Below are positions 50,043 to 62,000 of a stretch of DNA of 64,000 nucleotides, piece by piece (position 1 is the first letter of the stretch; the number at the start of each line of letters is the position of its first letter). The notes beneath the pieces were generated by a model. It was not told where the DNA came from. It made no database searches and saw only the letters and a list, made by a program, of their open reading frames with translations. The stretch is from positions 1,550,001 to 1,614,000 of the forward strand of contig OZ176056.1 of assembly GCA_964247055.1 (NCBI GenBank), written 5' to 3'. The DNA comes from Paragordius varius (Eukaryota; Nematomorpha). The translations under genes and the position numbers were made by a program.

Positions 50043-53000
50043 AATAGGATTTTATATAACAAAATCGAAAAATTAAACAAGATTTTAAGGGGGGGTTGAA
50101 TTTTTATATGTCCATTTTATTATTTATAGGTAAGCAAAATAATGTTTAAACTAAACGTATAATGATTTATATAAAGATTAATTGGTGTGCATCAAGTTGA
50201 TTAATGATTAAACAAAAAAACCAAATTGTAAAAGCTAATTTTTAATAAAATAAAGAGCTGATGGATTCAATTAATCAAAACTTTTAAATTATAAATCAAA
50301 AAAAAAAATTAACATTTATTTCCTGTAAACAAAAAAGCCATTTTAATTAAAAAACTAAAAAACACCAAAAATTACATTCAAGTTGGCTGCCATAGCGGTG
50401 TTTTGGGCTTCGTACAGCTGATTAACATATGGGCCCTTGTCAGCTGTGAAATGAAGGGATGCTAAGCCGGCCCTCACCAATTCGACCGAAAGGTTTCGGC
50501 GCCCCCTATTACTACCAGCTGATTCATCAGCTGATGAGTAAGTCAAATAACCTATAACGTTTCCAGCTCGGTCCATACTTTCGACTTCAATGTCAACCTA
50601 AAAAACAGGTGTTTAAAAGTTATAAAGTGCAAAATTTTAAAAGTTTTGGAAAAAAATAATGATTTTAAACATTTTCATTGCATTTGGAACCGATATGTTT
50701 ATTTTAAAGCCATTTTCTTTCTTCAGAATCGGGCGAAAAATTGTTTAAATAACATTTTTTTCACTAAAACCAATGTTATTTTAATTAAAAGGAATTTTTG
50801 ACTCGATTAAAAGCAATATCTAACAGAAACTTCATTTCAAAACCAGGAATTATTCGATTAAATGCAATATTTTTTATTTAAAATAGATATTTATCAATTG
50901 AAGCCATGTTTTTTAGGGGAATATATATTAGGAATATAATGTTTTATTCAAATAATATATGTTAGTTTAAAATTATTTATTTTCGATTTGTTTTTTTTCT
51001 TAACCAACATTTTTTACATGTAAAAAATGGTTTATTTATTTATATAAAAGCAAAATTATTTTACATGAAATCAACTACAATTATTTAAATCAATATTTAT
51101 TAAAGACATTTATTTTATTCATAAACTTTATATCATTATAGCGAAATTATATGATTAACTCACAAAAGAATAAGAAGTTTTTTTCAATTAAAATCTTTAT
51201 TTCAACCCTAAAATTATAGCTGTTAAAAAAATTTTGTGAATAAAAATCATTGTTTTCTATATTCTAAGGTAAATGTAAATCTTATACATATAGGGAAAAA
51301 ATGGATTAAATGCGGCATAAAATGAAAAAATGGTATTTTAAATGCCAGTAAAATATGTAAATCGGTTATACGGAATTTTATACTCCACACCTTTTCACAA
51401 AGATATAATTTATTAAATAAAGTTGCTTTGCTCAATATCTAAATCGGGGCATGGTGTAAATATTGAAATAACTAATACACTCATTGTAACAAATAAATCA
51501 ATGTAAAAAATTTATCAAATTACATATGAAAAAAAATATACCATTTTATTCATTGAGACTGTTTAAAATAAAGCATAAAAACGAATAACATCGTGCAATT
51601 AAAATCACAATTAAAACATGAAATTTTATTAGCTCTTTAAACTTAATTAAACCAAAATTTTTCTCAAATTTTTTTTTAAAAAAAAAATTAAACAAAAAAA
51701 TTGGGCATACATCATGTTGTAAAACAGCTTCCTTGGTGAATTCCAAAGCTTCCTTACTAAAGGGTTCAGCTGGACTGGTTCCTTGATTTCCGGGGAGGGG
51801 TCGAGCCCCCTTTGGGCAATTAATACCTGTGAACAAAAAAATCAAAAATTAACATTCAGGTAAAAATTATCCAATTTTTATAAAAAAAACGATAAAATTT
51901 ATAAACGAAAAAATTTTATATATATCCAATTATTGACATTTCAAAACAAACATAGTATATGAGGTCTTAATTATTAAAAAAAGCGTGTAAATTTTTATTT
52001 TTTTATTTTTGAATTGTTAATGTCTCATATAAAGTCAAAAGTTGAAAATTTTAAACAAATGTTGCACGTATAAAATTGTTTTGGATTAAATTAATTATAC
52101 ATAGGGTAATAATAATTGACAATTAATATTTGTGAAAGAGATCCCTGTTTGGATTTTATGTGGATTGAGTTAAAATTTTAAAACCATTTTTTGGATAAAA
52201 TTACCAATATTTTATCCCAAAACCATGGAAACTTCACATAAAAAATAAAATATAAACGCAAAAACAATCATCAATTCATAGCAAAGTTTTCGATTCTAAA
52301 TTCGCTAATTTATTTTACAATTAATAATTTATTTTATTGCTTTAAATTAAAAATTTTACAATCACACAAGCAAAAAAAGCTAAAAATTGCAAAAACTTTA
52401 AAATGTATATTAAAAAAAGATAATAATCAATTCGCAGCAAAGTTTTTGATTATAAATTTATTCATTTATTTTACAATAATTGTAATTTATTTTATTGCTT
52501 TTAATAAAAAAAATTTATATCTAAGCAAGCAAAAAAAATTATATGGATCAACTCTCACGCGGTATAAAAAAAGTTAAATATTACAAAAACTTCAAAATTT
52601 CTATAAAAAAAACAAAATATTCTTTTAAAGGTAAATGATTATGTTTTGTAATAAAACAATTGTTAAATTCGTAAGATAATAAATGATAAACGAAAATTAA
52701 ATAGTAAATTAATTAAAAAATAAAAATTATATTTATAACAACAAGAACGAAACTAATCTCTGCGATTACTATTGACAAAGCGGGTTTCACCTATCATTCA
52801 TAATTATTTCTGTTTGTTAATAAATGCAATTTTCCATTATTTCACAATTTAATTTGACGTTTATATTTAACTTACGGACGATTTAACAACTGTTAGTACA
52901 AAATATACTTTTTCTTAACAATCTTATTTCAAAATTATTTCAAAAGAAATTTTATAAATCGTAATACCCCCCAAGCAAAAAAGTATGGACCATCGTTCGG

Positions 53001-56000
53001 AGTATAAATAACCATTATAAATGTTATTTATTAACATATATAAGTTTAAGAATACTGCCTTAAAAAAAGTCTGAGAGCGAAACAAAACGAAAACCTCAAA
53101 ATTTATAGAAAATTTCAAAATTTATAAATAATAACCTTAAGAAATCTATATATAATTATAAAAACACCCTTATTTCTAAATTATTTCTATAAATCACAAT
53201 ACCCCCAAGCAAAAAAGTTATGGACCATCATTCGGAGTATAAAAAAACCATTATAAATGTTATTCTATTAACATATATAAGTTTTAAACCAAGTTAATAT
53301 ATACCTCTCCAGCGATAAAAAACTCAAAAATTTATAAAATAATAACCATAAGAAACCTATATATTTCAAAATTATTTCCATAAATTACAATAATACCCCC
53401 AAGCAAAAAAGTTATGGACCAACTCTCACGCGGTAAAAAAAGTCTAAGGCGAGAACCGGATGCCACGTATTCCACTATGCAGTTTTTAAAATGGCCAGCC
53501 CGGACAAGCAAGGGCCAATACTGTTTAGCGGATGTGCCTGAAACCTCAATTACCCGAAGGGGTGGAACCGAACCCAAACTGGAATGAACGCCTAGACCTA
53601 ATTTAGCTGCCCGAGATTCGGCACTCAGTAATTCCTCATAAACGGGTGAACGGTTTTGTTGAGGTGATTGAAGTGATGATAATTGACCGTTTTCTAAGGA
53701 AATTTAGCAAAAAAAATTGCAATTTTTACATTATTTAGAGAAAGAAAAATGAAAATTGTAAAAAAAGGATTTTTTTGATATTGAAAAAAAAGGAAATATT
53801 TTTTTGGTATTTAAAAAAGGGAATAATTAATAGTTAAAATTGATATTATACAGAAGACAAAAAGTGATAAAAATAAAGACAAATATTATTTTATTCAAAA
53901 AAAATTGTAATTACATCATTTATAAAAAGGTAAAAAAAGTTGTAAAAATATTTTTTTGAATATTTTATAGTACAAATTGCATTTATGCAGACAAAAAGCG
54001 AAAAAATATAATTAATATAAAAAATAATTGTATTCTTAATATTCAATAAAATGAGCTTATAAGTTGGGAATAATTCTGTGTTTTAAAGTGAATGTTGTAA
54101 TTTTTACATTATTTAGAGAAAGAAAAATGAAAATTTGAAAAAAAGGATTTTTTTGATATTGAAAAAAAAGGAAATATTTATAGCTATAATTGTGGTTTTT
54201 CAAATTTTGTTTTAATTAAATCTTATTATATTATTTTCTTTTGTTTTGTTTTAGTTAATAATCCATTGGAAAAGATACATACTCCCATGTATCGAAAATT
54301 TTGTTTTAATATAGTTTGAATTTAATAAATTTTACAAGAATACAAATTATTATTTTAACATAAAATATTCGTTCTCGTTGACAATATTAAAAAAATGAAA
54401 TTAAAAATGTAATTTTTACATTATTAAAAAGGATGATAAAATTAAGGGAAATTTTTTTGGCATTGAAAAAAAGAGAATATTTTTTTTAGGTATTGAAAAA
54501 AAGGGAATAATTTATAGTAAAAATTGATAATGTACAGACAAAAAGTGATAAAATATCAAGACAAATATTATTTTTTTCAAAAAACGTCTTTGTTGAGTTT
54601 GAGTTTAAGATAATTAAGAATTTTCTAGAAAAAGTAAGCGAAATGCAAAAATATGTAATTTTTGTTAAAAACACTCGAAGATCCATGATTGAAAAATATA
54701 AAACAAAAACAAATATCTAATTATTTGTTGAGTTTGAAATGAGATTTAAGTTTTTAGAAAAATGTAAATTGAAATTTTTTTGATTTTAACTAAAAAATTC
54801 TAGAAAACCCTAAAACGCTTAACAAAAAGTTGAAATTCAGGCAAAATAACGTATTTTTTAGTCAAATTTTTTCCTTATTTGACAACCTAAAAATATATAT
54901 ATATAAACAATATAGTTGTATTTAATTATAAAAAGAATAATATGCTTTTTTTATATTTTTTTTATAAAAAATTTTAAAAACATTGAAATAAATAATAAAC
55001 TCAAGAGTCTATAAGTAATCCTGGCAGTTTTATTACCCAAAAATAAATTTTAATAATTATAAATTATTTTTTATTTAAATTTTACAAAAAAACAAAAAAT
55101 AAAAATAATTATAAACCATTATTGGCATTTGCATTAAGGCGATTGGAATAACGTATAACTGTGGCGAAACCCTTGGCTACGAGAGCTCCTGCAACGTTTC
55201 TATAAATAAAATATTTTGAAAAAAAAAATAATTCAATTAAATTTTATTTGAAATTAAATTATATATATTTTTATATAAAATAAAGTTTAATTTGTTAAAA
55301 TACATTTCTAAACAAGTTTTCGCGATATTAACAAATAAAATGATAATTTATTATTTTTGTTAAATACTGAAAAATTTAATTTTAATTATATAAAACCAAT
55401 ATTTAATAAACTGATAAAAAATAAATTTTACTAATTGGAATATAAATTTTATCGAAATATTAAAAAATATAACATAAAATTTTCTGAATAATTTAATTCT
55501 ATAAAACGAAATCTTTTATCATATATTTTTTAAATCCAAAAATTTATAAAAAATTTTGTAAAAAGCACGAAATATTATATAGTTATTAAAAGGCAAATAT
55601 AAATTTAGATGATTTCAAATAATTAAATTAGATTTAGAAAATATAATAAAAAAATATTTTCAAAACAATGCAAAAAATATAAAAATTAATTGATAAAATA
55701 AAATAAAAAAATATTTTCAAAACACTGCAAAAAACACAAAAATTAATTGATAAAATAAATTAAAAAATAAATTATTTTCAGAAAAAATTAAAAAATTTAA
55801 ATAAATTAATTTCTAAAAACTTACACCCCACCAAACGTTACAGTACAGCATATCTTTTCTGGGAAACCCATACTAGCCGCTTGGATATAGTCGACATTTA
55901 TACTAACCTAAATATATATATATATATATAAATATTAATTATTTTTAAATAAATTTTTGAAAAAAAATATTACAAAAAAATAAAATTGTGTGAAAATTAA

Positions 56001-59000
56001 ATTTCTTTATTAAAAAAACTTATTAATTTGAAATAAATGATTTTTACCTGTTTATAATAATATTTTTGGATAAAAATTAATTATATTACGAAAAAAATTT
56101 TAATTTTACATTTTTATAAAAATAATATTTATATATCTTGTATAAAATCGATATATGTATACTTTATAAATTTATCAATCTAAAATATTATAAAAACATA
56201 TTCATATATATATATATAATTACAAATTAAATTTAAATTAAGCATTTATTTCTTAAATAAAATATCTTTTAAAAAATAAACCTAAAAATAAATTTATCAA
56301 AAAAAAAGATTTTTAATGTTTTCAAACTTTTTTTTTCACTCTACCTATAAACTATTTTTTCAAAAAAAAAGTTTTTGTTAAAGTTTTATAAACTTTTTTT
56401 CCAATCAATTTTTTGCGCAAAAATTCGCGGGCCTCAAACAAATGTGGGATGTCATACAGGGGTTTTTTGGGCCCTGTTGTGTTTTTAATTGCGCCACCTT
56501 TTTCGTTTAAATCAGCTGCTGCTGTATTTGCCGCATTATTTGAATCTGATCTATGAATTGACACAATATTGAATTAATAAATAATTGGTTAAATATTTGT
56601 TATAAAAACGGAAAAACTTAAAAAAATATGTATCTTGACGTATTTAAGCATTAGAATCACATCTATGTATTTTTTAAAATATTTAATAATAAAATAAGAA
56701 TAATTATGATTAATTTTATGATAAAAATTTGTTATATAAAGCATTGTTTTGAAATCTATTAAAAAGTGTATATTTTAAAATAGATGTACATTTTATAAGC
56801 GTAGGTTAAAAAAGCAAGCCATATAAATCTATTTTAAATTAAATACAAAATAAATTAAAATATACTCCTTTTCCATAAAATTTATAATGAAAAAACGAAA
56901 TTAAAAAAAATTTAAAATTAAATAAAAAAATTTGATATATACTTTGGCCCACGGATACTAGATAACCAGATTTTCTTGATTTCGCCCGTGTTTTGTATTT
57001 TAACCATCATACATTCGGCATTTACAATTTCAACCACCTAAAATACAAGTAATATAAAAGTTTATAAAGACAAAATGAAATGTAAAAATCAAAAGACAAA
57101 ACGAAATGTAAAAATTAAAAGACAAAATATATTTTTTGATTTGAAAAAATAAAAAAACCATAATTTTTAAACATTGATTTTTTCTCATATAAACCATATA
57201 AAATTATATTACATTTTAATATATAATTGAGTATGTATGTTACCCAATTTACATCTACCTATACTTAACAATGAGTTATTTATAATAAAAAAAATTAAGT
57301 TTGAAAATCAGACATGAAATATTTGTCCTTAGGTATTTACATTTCGTCTTAATTTTAATTTTTACTGTAAAGGATCAAATTTAAAAATAGTTTGCCTATA
57401 TTTAATAAAAGGAAATTTGGATAAATATAAAACTAATATTTAGGTAAATTTAAATCAATTTTCTTTGAAATAGCGTATTATACCAGAATAATCTAAAAAT
57501 TAATAAATTTTAAAAATAGAAAACTTACAAAAAATAGCTTTTAACAATTAATATATAAAATTTTAGGATATCGATCAACAAATGATTTATATAATGTAAA
57601 TTATACATATTAAAAAAAATTTTCAAAAGCATAGAGTACCGTAAAATTTTTCAACTTTTAAAAGAATAAAATAAAATTAAAGAAAATGATACATAATTCC
57701 CAGTTAAAGAAAATAAAACATATTCCCAGTCAAAAACATATTTTTAAAATTACTTTAATTTTTTGGGGAAAAAAAATCCAAAATATAAAAAATATATAAT
57801 TCAAGAAATCTACAAGAAATATCAAATAAAATTATAAAAAAAGTATTTTTCAAAAAAATTAAAAATTTACCTTAGCTATAACTGCTTTAGGGCCTGAGGC
57901 CTCTGAATTTTGGTTGGTTGAACCATTTTCAGAAATTCCATTTTCATTGCTTCCTGAGTTTGAGTTATTTGGCGCCACAAAATCTTTCCAAATGCGTAAA
58001 CGTTTATCACGTGCAATTCTTGATAATTTAAATTTTTTTTTAGGAAAAAAAATAAAATTTAAAATAAAATAATCATTTTGATAAAGAAATAATTGCAAAA
58101 AAATATTTAAAGATATTTTAAAGATAAAAAAGAATAGAAAAGTTATAAAAAATCGAAAAAAAAATTAAAAATTTGAAACAAATAATTAAAACTTTTTTTA
58201 TATTTAACTATATCTAAATTTTTAATATATATTAAAATAAAGAAATATTGCAAATTAAAACTCTCCAAAAATATAAAAAAAGAATTACCAAAAATAAAAT
58301 ATATTCAGTAATTTTTTAAATTTATAAATACAGAATTTTTTAAAACAGTTAAATTGGAAAAAATAAAAAATATCCATAAATACAAAGAACTTAAAAATTA
58401 AAAATTTTTTAAATAAAAATAATGATAAAATTATCTATTTTTTAAAAAAAATAAAATTTAAAAAAATATAAAGTACTTTTCAGCCGTTTTAAGTCTTGCG
58501 GAATTGTAACTCAAAGTTGATAAACTCCAATCCATGCATTTAGCAAAGCCTTCTTTCAACAAATATTCGGCAATATTTCCTTTCTGTAAATTTATTATTA
58601 TAAATTAAAATTAAATCAAAAAATATATTAAAATATTTATAATTCATTTGGAAAAATATCAATTAACATAAAAAATTTTAAACAAAGTCTAGTATTTTTA
58701 AAAAATAAAATTTTATAAGAAAAAAAACTTCCCACAAAAACTAGATTTTTAAAAAATCTCTAGGAATTATTTAAAAAATCAACACATTCCCAATGTTTTA
58801 AAATTTGGGATTTTGCAATTTTTTTAGTTAAATTTTGCTTTAATCAAAAATGTCACCACCGTACGTAGGTAGGACAATGCTTAAACCTTAATGGAGATTT
58901 AAAAAAGTAATCAAAATTTTTCCAAAAATAATTCTTATAAATCAAAAACCTTTTATAAGCCTAATCAAAAAATTTCTAAAATTTAAAATTCGAAACCCAA

Positions 59001-62000
59001 AAATTAATTCATTTTAAAAACAAATTTTCCCAACTATTTCTAAATATAAAAATTACAGGAGTGCCTAAGAAGGCATCATTCTTTGTTTCTTAAACCAATC
59101 AAATTATTTCAAAACAAATTTAAACCCAAAAATAAAATATTTCAGTTTCTAAAAAGTTTAAAAAGAAAGCGCATTTTAAAACCAAATTTTTCAAATTTTT
59201 AGCATTTTTTTATCGGTTTACTCATAAAAAAATGCTGATTATATATATATATATATATCTAAAATTTACAAACTGCATGTAAAACAGTCCCTAAGAAAGC
59301 GTTATTGGAAGTCCCCTCAAGTATAACATCCACATCAAGTTGAAAACTTAAAAAACTCAAGATCTTCCAAAAAAACCAAAATCCCTCTCAATATCAATAA
59401 TATTGCTTCAAAAATCAATTCAAGCCATATAAAAACCTATTTTTTAATAGAAACCAAAAATTTTATCAATTTTTCAAAAGCTCAACCCTTTATTTTTCAA
59501 ATTATGTATTTAAAAGAGACAAATTTCTTTAAAAAAAGAAAAATTTCTTTTAAAATGCTGATTATATATTCTAAAATTACGAACCGCATGTAAAACAGTT
59601 CCTAGGAAAGCATTATTAGAAGTCCCCTCAAGTATGACATCCACATCACGTTGAAAACTCAAAATTTTCAAAAAAATCTAAATCTCACTCATATTAAAAT
59701 ATATTGCATCAAAAATCAATTTAAAACATTCATAAAAACCCATATTTTAAAACTCACCCCTTTATTTTTCAAATTATTCATTTTCTTGTTAAAAAAACCC
59801 AAATTTTTAGCATTTTTATGATTCTAAAATTACGAACCGCATGTAAAACGGTGCCTAAGAAAGCATTGTTGGATGTCCCCTCAAGAATGACATCCACATC
59901 ACGTTGAAAGCTTATTAAAACTCAAAATTTTCAAAAAAACCAAAATCCCTCTCAATATCAATAATATTGCTTCAAAAATCACTTCAAGCCATATAAAAAC
60001 CCATTTACATAAAAAAACTCAAAATTTTCAAAAAAACCAAAATCTCACTGATATCAAGTGTATTGCTTCAAAAATCAATTTAAAACATTAATAAAAACCT
60101 ACATTTTTTAACAACATAAAAAACCAAATATTTTATCCTTTTTTTTAAACTCAACCCTTAATTTTTCAAATTTAATCATTTTCTTTTAGAAAAAGCAATT
60201 TTTTTAGCATTTTTAGATTCTAAATTTTCAAACCGCGTGTAAAACTGTCCCTAAGAAAGAGTTATTGGAAGTCCCCTCAAGAATGACATCCTCACGTTGA
60301 TTTGGCTTAAAAAACTTAAAATTTCCAAAAAAAACCTATAATAACCCATTTTTATAAAAGTTCAACCCTTTATCTTTCAAATTAATCACTTAAAAAGACA
60401 ATTTCTTTCTAAAAACCCAAATTTTTAGAATTTTTATAATTATAAAACTACAAACCGCATGTAATACAGTGCCTAGAAAAGCATTATTAGATGTTCCCTC
60501 AAGAATGACATCCACATCACGTTGAAGTAATCGTGATTCTGTGTAAAATTTGGCTTCATCGAAATACGCCTCTCCAGACTCTGTCCCACCATTGCCATCA
60601 GCTGTTTCCCGCCTCATAGATGAAGAAGATGTTGGACACTTTAAAAACAAAATATAAAAATGTGTTTTAAAAATATTTAAATTAAATTTTTTCGAGGTAA
60701 AAAAAATGTTAATAAATTTAATTTAAAAGCCTTTATTTAATTATAATGTGGTAAAGAATTCCAAAGCCAAAGCTTTATTATATTAATTATAAGATAATTA
60801 AATTCAGTATATTTACAAAATTATATCTATCTAAAAAAATTTGTAAAAAATTAGCATAATTTAAAAAGTAATAATACAGATGGTAATTATAACTTATCAA
60901 ACTTTTAAATAAAAATATAAAAATAAAACATTATTTCATTTTAAAAAAAATTTAAAATTAATCTTAAAATATTACTCTAATTCCACTAATCATAAGAGTT
61001 ATAGTTTCATAATTTGGCAATAAAATTATCCGTAGGGTGGAACCATCTCTCACGTGTTCGACAACACCTGATTGTAAAAAACAATCAATTTAATAAAAAT
61101 TAGAAAACTAAAAAAAATTGTTCAAAATATTACTTAATAAAACTACCAAGTTTTAAAAAATTTGCTAAAAAAAACTCCGAATATATATTTATAGTTTTCT
61201 GTATTTAAATGAAAGTACATGTTAATAATTTTGATTAAAAAAGGCAATTTTCTATTCAAAAATAAAACTTTAGTTAAAAATTAATTTTTGTCATTTTAAA
61301 AAGACAAAAATAATAATTATTTTTTGCTACCAAAAATAAACCTTGTAACACTTTGCCTTTAAAATTGTCCTAATTTAAAATAACATGTCAAGTAGTATGT
61401 TAAAAAAGTTTTTTGAATATTTTTTTAAAAAAACAATAAAAATGCAGATTTTTTCCAATTAAATTGACTATTTGAAAAAAAAACTTATAATTAACCTGTA
61501 AAATATCTAAAAGAGGATTTTGAAATATTTTTTAACAAATTATGGTTTTTATTAAAAAAATGTTTTTTATAGCAAATTATTGCGGTTCTCAACAATTTTG
61601 ATAAAAAAGTTAAAAAAAATGAACAAATATATTATTTTTCTTAAATATTATTTTTTAAAAATATTATTTTAAAAATAAAACCTTGCAAAACTTGTCCTTT
61701 GTGAGTGTCCAAAAAATGGCGTAAATCCGGAATGGCGTGAGTAATTTGGCGAACATGTGATTTCACGTTTTCCTTGGGGTTCCATTTGCCTCGACCAGCT
61801 GATTTTGCTTTCTCCTCGATTTCTAGGAGTCGGTTTAGTTCTCTAAAATTATTAGTTTTGTAGAATTAAAATTTTGGAATATTTTAAATAAAAAAATGAT
61901 AAAAATTATTAATTGATATTAATAAAATATGTTGAACGAAAATAAAAAAATATTTTGTCCATAATTGTAACGTATTTTCTCGAGAAAAAAATAAACTTCA

